DNA of 33,208 bases from an uncultured Clostridia bacterium (GCA_944412445.1 CALYBJ010000028.1:1-33208); one strand, 5' to 3'; shown: positions 24,355 through 30,989, numbered from the stretch's first letter. Notes: a model not told the origin generated them from the sequence alone. Numbers and translations are program-made.

Positions 24355-24783
24355 ATGACATTTATGTTGAATTTACTTGATGCCGGAACTGCCACAACAG
24401 GCACAAGCACTTGGTCCACCATTCTTTTAATGGTTGCTCTTTTTGCAATTATGTATTTCGTAATGATCAGACCTCAGAAGAAAAAGCAAAAAGAAGAACA
24501 GGAAATGCGTGATTCCATTCAGATCGGTGATGAAATAACAACAATCGGCGGTATTTGCGGCAGAGTTGTTACCGTAAAGGAAGATTCGCTTGTAATTGAA
24601 ACCGGCGCAGACAGAAACAAAATGAAAATTACACGCTGGGCTATTCAGACAAACAACACAGCTGACGACAGACTGAAAGCCGAAAGAGAAGCTCAGGCTG
24701 CTGCAAAAGAAGCTGAAAAGGCTGAAAAAAGCAAAGGCAAGCGCTCAAAGAAGTCTGATTCAGATGATGAAAAAGATGAGTAA
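24355..24783 (+). CDS. yajC: Preprotein translocase accessory subunit YajC
   Basis: YajC is a small Sec accessory membrane protein. The 142-residue product has one membrane span (about 20-38, STILLMVALFAIMYFVMI), the family hallmark RPQKKKQKE directly after it, and IGDEITTIGGICGRV. The C-terminal ~35 residues are a long Lys/Glu/Ala-rich tail, as in many clostridial versions. GGAGG precedes the ATG. secD and secF, which often follow, are not here; a hairpin and a TIGR04086-type gene follow instead. Confidence 0.94.
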   Translation: MTFMLNLLDAGTATTGTSTWSTILLMVALFAIMYFVMIRPQKKKQKEEQEMRDSIQIGDEITTIGGICGRVVTVKEDSLVIETGADRNKMKITRWAIQTNNTADDRLKAEREAQAAAKEAEKAEKSKGKRSKKSDSDDEKDE

Positions 24784-24828
24784 TTGATTTAATTTTATTT
24801 ATCCTTTAATTATAGGCATAAAATTTTA

Positions 24829-24869
24829 AATCCCTTCATATCTATTATTAGATACGGAGGGATTTTTTT
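24829..24869 (+). terminator. Terminator hairpin that contains the next gene's ribosome binding site
   Basis: A 16-position stem (24829-24844 with 24849-24864; one mismatch, one G-U) is followed by seven T residues ending directly at the next ATG (24870). The 3' arm includes GGAGGG at 24856-24861, eight bases before that ATG, so the same hairpin can stop transcription and hide the ribosome binding site. Confidence 0.8.
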
Positions 24870-25280
24870 ATGTCTAAATCTAAAGCAAGCGTAAATGTAA
24901 GCCCTGCCGGCAAAAAGGCAGCAGTTAATTTTATAAGAGCGTTACTGATAGGATTTGCTGTGTTTTTAGTATTTCTCGCAGTATTTTCTTTACTGATAAT
25001 GAATGTAGATATTCCGGATAAACACTTTTGGATTTTTGTTTTGGTTTCCTCTGCGTTTTCCGCTTTGATATGCTCATTCGCTGCAAGCGTAAAGCTTAAA
25101 TCTAAGGCGCTGATTAACGGTATGCTGGCCGATATAGTACTGCTAATAGCCGAATTTATAATTTTACTATGCTTTAATAACGCTCAGCCTACATATAATA
25201 TTTATTTTATAATTCCGGCAGTTATTGTTTTCGGTTTTTTGGGGTGTGTGGCGGCAATAAATATTAAGTTTAAACATTAA
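24870..25280 (+). CDS. TIGR04086-type membrane protein
   Basis: A 136-residue integral membrane protein with four predicted spans (starting near residues 24, 50, 80 and 105), a short basic N-terminus and few polar residues in the spans. Size, topology and position right after yajC fit the TIGR04086 family of Clostridia, whose role is unknown. Its ribosome binding site lies inside a terminator hairpin, so expression may be conditional. spoIIM follows after 18 bases. Confidence 0.75.
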   Translation: MSKSKASVNVSPAGKKAAVNFIRALLIGFAVFLVFLAVFSLLIMNVDIPDKHFWIFVLVSSAFSALICSFAASVKLKSKALINGMLADIVLLIAEFIILLCFNNAQPTYNIYFIIPAVIVFGFLGCVAAINIKFKH

Positions 25281-25298
25281 TTAACGGAGTGAAAAATA

Positions 25299-25928
25299 AT
25301 GAAGATAAAAGCTATAAGGATAAAGAATAATATAGGTTTTCCTGCTGAAAAGGATAGGGAAGTTAAAGGAATGATTATCGCTCTTGCACTTTTTGCTTCA
25401 GGTATGATTATCGGTGCGGGAATTTTAAGAAACGGAGCTGTTGATTCAGTCAGTGATTTTAACTATTTGTTCAATTCATATACAACATCAAGAGCTTCAC
25501 AAAATATGCTGACCACTTTTTTTAACTCTCTTATTGTAAACTTAATGTTTGTGTTTTTTGCCTTTTGTTCCGGAGTGAGCTGTATAGGCTTACCGCTGTC
25601 AGCCTCACTTCCGTTTATACGAGGACTGGGAACAGGTATGCTGGCAGGCTATTTATACAAAAATTATGCGATGAGCGGTATAGGATATTACCTTCTAACA
25701 ATTTTTCCGGGAGCCGTAATAGCAGTTTCAGCAATGCTTGTTGCTTGCAATATCAGCAGTTTTATGTCAGCAGACATTCTTGCAACAGTTATTTCAAAAA
25801 AACAATCAGATCCGAAAGAATTAACCGATTATATGAAAAAATATTTATTTATTGTGCTTTTTACCATCGGAGCATCCGCCGCAGATTGTATTCTGACAAA
25901 AGCCTTTTCATATTTGTTTTTGCTTTAA
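25299..25928 (+). CDS. spoIIM: Stage II sporulation protein M
   Basis: SpoIIM is part of the SpoIIDMP peptidoglycan-remodelling machine that drives forespore engulfment. The 209-residue protein has about five membrane spans and family segments FFNSLIVNLMFVFFAFCSG, GLGTGMLAGYLYKNY and GYYLLTIFPGAVIAV. It is complete. Its last 226 bases are repeated downstream as a fragment (26390-26615), because they lie in a 687-bp tandem duplication. Its stop codon overlaps, by four bases, the stop of the convergent xer fragment. Confidence 0.9.
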   Translation: MKIKAIRIKNNIGFPAEKDREVKGMIIALALFASGMIIGAGILRNGAVDSVSDFNYLFNSYTTSRASQNMLTTFFNSLIVNLMFVFFAFCSGVSCIGLPLSASLPFIRGLGTGMLAGYLYKNYAMSGIGYYLLTIFPGAVIAVSAMLVACNISSFMSADILATVISKKQSDPKELTDYMKKYLFIVLFTIGASAADCILTKAFSYLFLL

Positions 25929-26389
25929 TTCTTTTCATCAGCACCTTGAGAAATTTTTCCTAAAGGATTGTTGTCAATAGCCTGCTTTTTTTGTTCATCA
26001 GCAAGATGCGTGTAGATTTCCGTAGTATTTAAGTTTTCATGTCCCAGAATATTCTTTAATACAAGCACATCAACATCTCCGTATTGATACATAAGCGTGG
26101 CGGCTGTGTGACGAAGCTTATGAACAGACAGTCCCATATCTCCAAGTCCCGCTTTTTCCAGGTAAGATTTAACAATAAACTGAACGGTTTTCGGACTTAT
26201 TCTTTTCAGTCTGCTGCTTAAAAACAATGCCTTTTTATCAATAACACCATCTTTCGGACGGACAGCCATATAGCGCTCGACAGCTTTTACGCACGCCTCA
26301 TTAAGGTAAACCGTACGCTCCTTATTGCCTTTGCCTAATATTACCATTGAATGATCCGGTTTAATATCTGTATAATTCAGCGATACCAG
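25925..26389 (-). pseudogene. Duplicated xer 3' fragment
   Basis: This is the C-terminal part (from L174) of the recombinase, identical to the intact copy. It lacks the catalytic Arg of the GLRLSE box (R170), which falls just outside the duplication, but keeps the Lys, HxxR, GH and Tyr motifs. An open frame runs further to 26464, through 25 antisense codons of the spoIIM fragment. With no clear ribosome binding site it is a by-product, not a gene. Confidence 0.9.
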
Positions 26390-26615
26390 TTTTCCGGGAG
26401 CCGTAATAGCAGTTTCAGCAATGCTTGTTGCTTGCAATATCAGCAGTTTTATGTCAGCAGACATTCTTGCAACAGTTATTTCAAAAAAACAATCAGATCC
26501 GAAAGAATTAACCGATTATATGAAAAAATATTTATTTATTGTGCTTTTTACCATCGGAGCATCCGCCGCAGATTGTATTCTGACAAAAGCCTTTTCATAT
26601 TTGTTTTTGCTTTAA
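26390..26615 (+). pseudogene. Duplicated spoIIM 3' fragment
   Basis: This repeats the last ~74 codons of spoIIM exactly, with no N-terminal half, promoter or ribosome binding site. It overlaps the stop of the intact xer gene by four bases, as the original does. Confidence 0.9.
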
Positions 26616-27595
26616 TTCTTTTCATCAGCACCTTGAGAAATTTTTCCTAAAGGATTGTTGTCAATAGCCTGCTTTTTTTGTTCATCAGCAAGATGCGTGT
26701 AGATTTCCGTAGTATTTAAGTTTTCATGTCCCAGAATATTCTTTAATACAAGCACATCAACATCTCCGTATTGATACATAAGCGTGGCGGCTGTGTGACG
26801 AAGCTTATGAACAGACAGTCCCATATCTCCAAGTCCCGCTTTTTCCAGGTAAGATTTAACAATAAACTGAACGGTTTTCGGACTTATTCTTTTCAGTCTG
26901 CTGCTTAAAAACAATGCCTTTTTATCAATAACACCATCTTTCGGACGGACAGCCATATAGCGCTCGACAGCTTTTACGCACGCCTCATTAAGGTAAACCG
27001 TACGCTCCTTATTGCCTTTGCCTAATATTACCATTGAATGATCCGGTTTAATATCTGTATAATTCAGCGATACCAGTTCGGAAAGCCTTAATCCGCAGTT
27101 TAAAAATATGGTAAGAATGGCATAATCTCGTTCCTTGTTTTTTCCGTCAACAGTACCTAATAAATCAATGCTTTGCTGCAGTGACAAATACTTAGGCAAA
27201 GCCTTTTTCTGTTTCGGAGTATCGAGCGCCTTCATCGGATTGTTTTTAAGTATCTGCCTGTTATCCGAAAGATACTTAAAAAGCTGCCGTATTGCAACAA
27301 CCTTGCGGGCTCTTGTCGTCGAGCTGTTATTTCTTTCATTTTTGCAGTATGATATGTATTTATAGGCATCGTTTAACGAAATGCTTTTAAAAAAGTTTTC
27401 GTCGCACAAATGAAGATTTATGTTATCTTGTTTACAAATATTTTTATCAACAAGCAGAAAAGATAAAAATTCTTTAATGTTAAGCGCATATTCAAAAATT
27501 GTTTTTTGAGATCTGTTTTTCACTGCATCTGCGTATCTTAAATAGTCGCAGACAAGCTCCGGCAGTTTTTCATAATCCGGCTGATAATTTATCAT
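26612..27595 (-). CDS. xerD: Xer-type tyrosine recombinase
   Basis: A 327-residue tyrosine recombinase with an N-terminal SAM-like core-binding domain (about 10-115) and a full catalytic domain: R170 in CGLRLSE, the beta-hairpin lysine around K193-K197, H263 and R266 in HKLRHT, H290 in LGHEN and the nucleophile Y299 in TEIYTH. Xer proteins resolve chromosome dimers at dif, and are also used by filamentous phages to integrate. Linkage to spoIIM, as in B. subtilis where xerD lies near it, favours the chromosomal enzyme; its position at the edge of an inovirus prophage leaves a phage integrase possible. AGGGGAG precedes the ATG. The C-terminal half is duplicated downstream. Confidence 0.85.
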   Translation of the reverse strand: MINYQPDYEKLPELVCDYLRYADAVKNRSQKTIFEYALNIKEFLSFLLVDKNICKQDNINLHLCDENFFKSISLNDAYKYISYCKNERNNSSTTRARKVVAIRQLFKYLSDNRQILKNNPMKALDTPKQKKALPKYLSLQQSIDLLGTVDGKNKERDYAILTIFLNCGLRLSELVSLNYTDIKPDHSMVILGKGNKERTVYLNEACVKAVERYMAVRPKDGVIDKKALFLSSRLKRISPKTVQFIVKSYLEKAGLGDMGLSVHKLRHTAATLMYQYGDVDVLVLKNILGHENLNTTEIYTHLADEQKKQAIDNNPLGKISQGADEKN

Positions 27596-27608
27596 TAAAA
27601 ACTCCCCT

Positions 27609-27640
27609 TAATTATACAAAATATTAATTTTGTATAATTA
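27609..27640. repeat. 32-bp palindrome with dif-like half-sites
   Basis: Two perfect 14-bp arms (TAATTATACAAAAT and its complement) flank a 4-base centre. As 11-bp half-sites with a 6-bp centre, each TTTTGTATAAT matches 8 of 11 positions of the XerD-side dif consensus (TTATGTTAAAT or TTATGTAAACT). It overlaps the xer -10 box and lies between xer and the last prophage gene. Candidate attachment site, dif-like site or autoregulatory operator. No second copy is in the window. Confidence 0.6.
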
Positions 27641-27665
27641 TATCAAACTCATTGTCATAAGTCAA
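27637..27665 (-). promoter_or_regulatory. Promoter of the xer gene
   Basis: On the minus strand TTGACT (27660-27665) and a perfect TATAAT (27637-27642) are 17 bases apart. The start site falls in the palindrome. Confidence 0.75.
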
Positions 27666-27883
27666 TAAGCTGACAAAAAATATGTAAACAAAACTTGTAA
27701 CCTATTACGAATATAATCGTAATACTCCATTTTTGACTTTAACTCAATTAAATCAAGCAAATCCAGCGTATCAAACCTACGGCGACCGAAAATATAATTA
27801 CACTTTAAAACATATTCGTTCTCAAGCTTTGCTTCTTCGTTATTTAAAAATTTATAAAATTCAGATACTTCATCGGGCTTCAT
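27662..27883 (-). CDS. Small ORF coupled to rep, unknown function
   Basis: A 73-residue, charged, helical protein without a signal peptide or membrane segment (YKFLNNEEAKLENEYVLKC, then FDTLDLLDLIELKSKMEYY). The ATG shares a base with the rep stop (TAATG), and AGAGGTG lies within the end of rep, so the two are translationally coupled. Position suggests a replication or copy-control accessory, but nothing in it is diagnostic. It is the last prophage gene; its stop overlaps the xer -35 box. Confidence 0.6.
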   Translation of the reverse strand: MKPDEVSEFYKFLNNEEAKLENEYVLKCNYIFGRRRFDTLDLLDLIELKSKMEYYDYIRNRLQVLFTYFLSAY

Positions 27884-28683
27884 TAAAAAACACCTCTTAC
27901 ACAATATTTAACTTGCAGTTCAGTACCTTTTATTTCAACCGGAATACCGTCCATATCTTCAAATATAACATTTTTGTATTCTGTTTCAACATCTCTTATT
28001 AAATGTCCACCTGCATAATAATAATGCTTTAATATCTTACATAAATCTTTTGTCATATATTTTGTTATGTATTTTGCAATAGCCATTGTTCCGTTTAAGC
28101 CGTCGTCACATTTTGTAAACTTTATAGCCGTAGACCAACCACGCTTCCAATTAAGCAGGTTAAAAACTTGTTTATGTTTACTAACATCCGGGCATATTCG
28201 GAAGGACTTTTCACGCTCTACGGGCTTTTTACGCTGCGGAATCAAATCAGTACCACTGTCAATTAAATCGAGCTCACCGCTCATAAGACAATGAAGATGT
28301 ATTCTGCCGGACTTATGCAGCTCCGGAACACACAAATATTTTAAATCATGTCTTTGAACCATATTATCAAAAAATTTCTTAACTACCCTATTTACATCAT
28401 CTTCATTATAAGCATTAACAATATTATCATTAAAAGTTAAAGTAACAAACCAATCAAAATTATTTAACAATGCAATATCAAAAGCGGCTTCCCTACTCCG
28501 TTTTAAATTATCAAGACGAGTTTCAATATCAGGACCGAACGGCAAACGAAAATTATCTCTTTCACTATAATCAACATTCTTTTTATGATGAAGCGGATTG
28601 AATACAGTTTTATTAAAAGTAGTAACATATTCAACGCCGTTAGGATACTTTTTGATACGTTGATTATAATACAATTCAAACAT
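27883..28683 (-). CDS. HUH-type rolling-circle replication initiator
   Basis: The 266-residue protein has the three HUH-endonuclease motifs in order: motif I FVTLTF at 79-84, motif II with metal histidines H129 and H131 (GRIHLHCLMSG) and motif III AKYITKYMTKD with candidate nucleophiles Y205 and Y209. Such enzymes nick one strand at the phage origin and join the ends after rolling-circle synthesis, like gene II protein of coliphage M13. The arrangement AKYxTKYMTK also occurs in microvirus initiators, but the other genes here are inoviral. GAGG lies eight bases before the ATG. An inverted-repeat-rich gap upstream is the likely origin. Confidence 0.85.
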   Translation of the reverse strand: MFELYYNQRIKKYPNGVEYVTTFNKTVFNPLHHKKNVDYSERDNFRLPFGPDIETRLDNLKRSREAAFDIALLNNFDWFVTLTFNDNIVNAYNEDDVNRVVKKFFDNMVQRHDLKYLCVPELHKSGRIHLHCLMSGELDLIDSGTDLIPQRKKPVEREKSFRICPDVSKHKQVFNLLNWKRGWSTAIKFTKCDDGLNGTMAIAKYITKYMTKDLCKILKHYYYAGGHLIRDVETEYKNVIFEDMDGIPVEIKGTELQVKYCVRGVF

Positions 28684-28707
28684 ACCAAAAACCTCGAAAA
28701 AAATGCT

Positions 28708-28803
28708 TTATAATTATTATAATATTAAAGGGAAAATCACATAAAAGTGAGGGAAATTTGAGGCTATTATCAAGTAGGTTTACTTTTATTATAATAATTA
28801 TAA
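28708..28803. repeat. Long inverted repeat in the zot-rep gap (candidate origin)
   Basis: Two perfect 17-bp AT-only arms (28708-28724 and 28787-28803) enclose 62 bases with G-rich patches and a small stem TCAC/GTGA (about 28737-28750). This is the only sizeable gap in the prophage, directly upstream of rep, where inoviruses keep their replication origins. Confidence 0.6.
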
Positions 28804-28818
28804 TTTTTTATTCTTACA

Positions 28819-28852
28819 GTGACACTCCTGAGCAAGCTCGCAGGAGTGTCAC
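28819..28852 (-). terminator. Strong hairpin after zot (terminator or packaging signal)
   Basis: A perfect 12-bp stem (GTGACACTCCTG / CAGGAGTGTCAC) closes a loop that can itself form GAGC/GCTC. It includes the zot stop codon. The minus strand continues with TGTAAG and not a T-run, so it is a poor intrinsic terminator; a packaging-signal hairpin, as next to gene IV in Ff phages, is the better guess. Confidence 0.55.
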
Positions 28853-29451
28853 CACTCTTCAAACTCAATAGGATCAAGAGGAATAATATCGAAGCTGTCA
28901 AAGTATTTATAATACTTCGGTCGCCAACAAAATTCCTTTGTTCTTCCGATCAGCCTGTCAAACCAATTCGGAAAACGGTATCCGTTAACAATTTCTTTTG
29001 TATCTTCATTAATATCCAATACCCTAAAAATACGAGTAGCAACGGACAAATTTGAAAGAAAAGGAAAACGGATCTTCTTAACATAGTAAAGATCATGCGT
29101 TATATCTCGGATCTTCTTATCCACTCCGTCCCACTGCTGCGTAAAGTAAATAACATCAATATGATAATGGCGATGAAGCAGAAAGAATTGCTTTTTTACC
29201 TGATCAAACTGCTTAAAATTCCTGCTGTCAGCATCAAGAGTTATTTCATCAAGTAATATAAGACTGTCTGAGAAGTCATATAAGCCAAGTTGAGCATAAT
29301 TAATGATATAACACCCCTGACAGTAAAAGTTTGTTAAAACACGCTTGTAGGGACTTTTACCGCGTTTTATACGCTTTAGTTCCTTTTGTGCAATCATTGT
29401 TAAAAAAGTTGACTTGCCGCTTCCGGGCAAACCGAAATAACCTTTAATCAA
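28849..29451 (-). CDS. Zot/pI-type phage assembly ATPase
   Basis: The 200-residue ATPase has Walker A GLPGSGKST at 7-15 and Walker B LILLDE at 64-69, followed by a sensor-like YFTQQWDGVDKKIRD. This is the inovirus gene I (Zot-domain) family that powers extrusion of phage through the membrane. It is shorter than coliphage pI and shows no transmembrane segment. It starts at TTG, and the TTGA overlap with the stop of the upstream 51-residue membrane protein suggests the latter supplies the anchor. GGAGGGGGAG is a strong ribosome binding site. The name Zot does not imply toxin activity. Confidence 0.88.
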   Translation of the reverse strand: MIKGYFGLPGSGKSTFLTMIAQKELKRIKRGKSPYKRVLTNFYCQGCYIINYAQLGLYDFSDSLILLDEITLDADSRNFKQFDQVKKQFFLLHRHYHIDVIYFTQQWDGVDKKIRDITHDLYYVKKIRFPFLSNLSVATRIFRVLDINEDTKEIVNGYRFPNWFDRLIGRTKEFCWRPKYYKYFDSFDIIPLDPIEFEEW

Positions 29452-29603
29452 CGAGTATCACTCCCCCTCCGAAGTAAAGATTTAACAAGAAGAACAACAC
29501 AATAAAGAGCTAAAACACCAAACAAAGCATAAATCATGGGAAAATCAGCAATTTTAGAAAGAAGATCTACAAGAAAACTAAAAGGCACAAGATCTAAACT
29601 CAT
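29448..29603 (-). CDS. Small membrane protein coupled to the Zot-type ATPase
   Basis: A 51-residue protein with a hydrophobic N-terminal half and one clear span (about 23-42, YALFGVLALYCVVLLVKSLL), then a short basic tail. GGAGGTG lies five bases before the ATG at 29603. The stop overlaps the TTG start of the ATPase by two bases. It may be the membrane anchor or a minor coat protein; nothing decides. Confidence 0.65.
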   Translation of the reverse strand: MSLDLVPFSFLVDLLSKIADFPMIYALFGVLALYCVVLLVKSLLRRGSDTR

Positions 29604-29617
29604 AAAAACACCTCCAT

Positions 29618-29648
29618 AAAAAAAATAAGGCGGCTGCACCGACCGCCT
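29618..29648 (-). terminator. Terminator after the major coat genes
   Basis: On the minus strand the stem AGGCGG / CCGCCT with a nine-base loop is followed by TATTTTTTTT. It lies between the coat gene pair and the membrane-protein/zot pair, so it should raise coat mRNA over zot mRNA. Confidence 0.8.
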
Positions 29649-29657
29649 GAAAAACGA

Positions 29658-29810
29658 TTAACCGATTATACGTTTTACAAGTCCTATTGCGGCACCGACA
29701 ACAAAAATACCAACAGGAATAAGGAACAACGGAGTTGAAAGAAGTTCAGCAGCCATATCAGTAAACTGACCCCATATAAACTCAACCGCAGTACCTAAAG
29801 TATCAAGCAT
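29658..29810 (-). CDS. Major coat protein, paralogue 2
   Basis: A 50-residue inovirus major-coat-like protein: acidic amphipathic N-terminus (MLDTLGTAVEFIWGQFTD), a hydrophobic span (LFLIPVGIFVVGAAIGLV) and a basic end KRIIG. Residues after the amphipathic part are almost identical to the upstream paralogue (last 22 residues the same), while the DNA differs at many third codon positions. No cleavable signal peptide is seen. GGAGGTGAG precedes the ATG. It is too short for many gene finders. Confidence 0.85.
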   Translation of the reverse strand: MLDTLGTAVEFIWGQFTDMAAELLSTPLFLIPVGIFVVGAAIGLVKRIIG

Positions 29811-29845
29811 TAAAACTCACCTCCAAACGATAATAAAGAAACTGA

Positions 29846-30016
29846 TCAACCGATAATACGCTTAACCAATCCAATGGCAGCGCCGACAACAAAGATACCG
29901 ACAGGAATAAGAAAAAGCGGAGTAGCAAGCAGATCGCCTGCCATGTCGGTGAACTTGTCCCATATAAAGCTTGTAGATTCAGTAAGAACTCCAAGAGCGC
30001 TTGTAGTAGTCTCCAT
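29846..30016 (-). CDS. Major coat protein, paralogue 1
   Basis: A 56-residue coat protein with the same plan as its downstream paralogue: N-terminus METTTSALGVLTESTSFI, acidic amphipathic part WDKFTDMAGDLL, span LFLIPVGIFVVGAAIGLV and end KRIIG. The C-terminal 40 residues differ from the paralogue at only five positions. The ATG at 30016 follows GGAGGT; an in-frame TTG at 30040 is less likely. In the virion such proteins form a helical sheath with the basic end facing DNA. Confidence 0.87.
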   Translation of the reverse strand: METTTSALGVLTESTSFIWDKFTDMAGDLLATPLFLIPVGIFVVGAAIGLVKRIIG

Positions 30017-30036
30017 TAAAATAAACCTCCTTTTTA

Positions 30037-30195
30037 TCAATTTCTTTTAAAAATCGCAAAAGCAATTCCAAAAAACATAGAAATAATTAAAACAGTAGCT
30101 ATAACAAGAAGAATTGAAGAAGTGATAAACAATATAAACTGAAATTCCTCCGGAAACTCTCCTAAAATAGATACAATCCATTCATTAATAGTCAT
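30037..30195 (-). CDS. 52-residue single-span membrane protein
   Basis: The sequence begins MTINEWIVSILGEFPEEFQ, has one strong span (about 20-44, FILFITSSILLVIATVLII onwards) and ends in FKRN. Its ATG overlaps the previous stop as ATGA (30192-30195), and GGAGGTGG lies upstream, so it is coupled to the 177-residue gene. Acidic start, single span and basic end suggest a minor coat protein; no homologue was recognised. Confidence 0.7.
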   Translation of the reverse strand: MTINEWIVSILGEFPEEFQFILFITSSILLVIATVLIISMFFGIAFAIFKRN

Positions 30196-30725
30196 GATAT
30201 AAGCCACCTCCGGTTAATAAACTTAAAGCAGATATAAAGCAAAAGAAAAATTATAAGAGTATATAACAGATACTTAATAAAAGGGGAAAAATCAAAAACG
30301 TAATTCAAGAGCCGAAGCTCCGGATCGGCAGAACCGCCGACAGCGTTTGAATAAATAAAGCCCTGGGAGATATTAACGGAAACATTAGAGGAAGTGTAAG
30401 TATTAACCGTAGTATCAGTGTTATAGGTGCCAACATTAATAACAGTCATCAGACAATCACCGGAGGACAACCGGGTTAAATTATTTCCGGAATAAGAGGC
30501 AACAAGATCTGTATTGTATACGCATACATACTGATACTGACCGGAACGGAAAAACATATAATCTTTATCAGGAAACTGACTTGCAAGACCTGTAAAATAT
30601 TCTGAATATGTACTCGATACAGTTCCGGTATCATAAACGGTATAACTTTCATTAGCTGCAAAAACATTAATGCTAAAAAAAGCAAACAGACTAAAAAAAA
30701 CAAAAATTTTAAAAAACTTTATCAT
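30192..30725 (-). CDS. Secreted/membrane-anchored phage protein
   Basis: A 177-residue protein with a signal peptide (MIKFFKIFVFFSLFAFFSINVFA, cleaved after VFA), an outside region rich in Ser, Thr, Tyr and Asn, and one C-terminal span (about 148-168) ending in NRRWLIS. This is a type I, one-pass layout like minor virion or adsorption proteins. No domain was recognised. It is coupled by ATGA to the next small gene. Confidence 0.7.
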   Translation of the reverse strand: MIKFFKIFVFFSLFAFFSINVFAANESYTVYDTGTVSSTYSEYFTGLASQFPDKDYMFFRSGQYQYVCVYNTDLVASYSGNNLTRLSSGDCLMTVINVGTYNTDTTVNTYTSSNVSVNISQGFIYSNAVGGSADPELRLLNYVFDFSPFIKYLLYTLIIFLLLYICFKFINRRWLIS

Positions 30726-30729
30726 AAAA

Positions 30730-30987
30730 TCAACCTTTATTTTCTTCTTTTACTTTACGTCTTCGCTCTGATGAAAGACGTTCAACGCCGGGACGGCGTG
30801 CAACATTAAGCAAGTAAACAATTACAATCCCCATAACGGCAATACAAATCAAAAAATCAAAAAGTGAAACATTTTCAAAAATATAAATTCTTCTGAAAAC
30901 TCCTACTACATCACTAATCATGGAAATTATAAAGTCAATAATTTCACCGACTTCCGCAGGATCGTTTAAAGCTGTATCATTATCCAT
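30730..30987 (-). CDS. Single-span phage membrane protein, unknown function
   Basis: An 85-residue protein with an acidic N-terminus (MDNDTALNDPAEVGEIIDF), one strong span (about 42-60, FLICIAVMGIVIVYLLNVA) and a very basic C-terminus (RRPGVERLSSERRRKVKEE). The ATG at 30987 is chosen, with GGGGGG seven bases upstream; it starts two bases after the stop of the preceding gene. Likely a minor coat or assembly protein by position. Confidence 0.65.
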   Translation of the reverse strand: MDNDTALNDPAEVGEIIDFIISMISDVVGVFRRIYIFENVSLFDFLICIAVMGIVIVYLLNVARRPGVERLSSERRRKVKEENKG

Positions 30988-30989
30988 AA

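Larger units (their letters stand above)
25703..27078. repeat. 687-bp direct tandem duplication across the spoIIM and xer 3' ends
   Basis: Bases 25703-26391 recur at 26390-27078 with a constant offset of 687 and no difference seen on reading. At the junction (26390-26391) the two copies share just TT. Each copy contains the spoIIM 3' end and the xer 3' part, including the catalytic Lys, His, Arg, His and Tyr codons. Because the genes converge, one complete copy of each survives: spoIIM at the left, xer at the right. The two-base junction argues for a microhomology-mediated or replication-slip event; assembly error is the alternative. Confidence 0.95.

Noticed and set aside
25925..26464. Open frame of 179 residues that looks like a separate small integrase
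   Set aside because: It is the duplicated C-terminal part of xer fused to antisense spoIIM codons, lacks the first catalytic Arg, and has no ribosome binding site.
25703..27078. The 687-bp direct repeat as prophage attL/attR
   Set aside because: The copies are adjacent, hold no phage genes between them, and are far longer than a recombination core.
27609..27640. The palindrome as a terminator
   Set aside because: It is AT-only, overlaps a strong promoter and is not followed by a T-run on either strand.
28849..29451. Zot as an enterotoxin
   Set aside because: The Zot domain is a phage assembly ATPase; the toxin activity reported for Vibrio Zot lies in a C-terminal part absent here.
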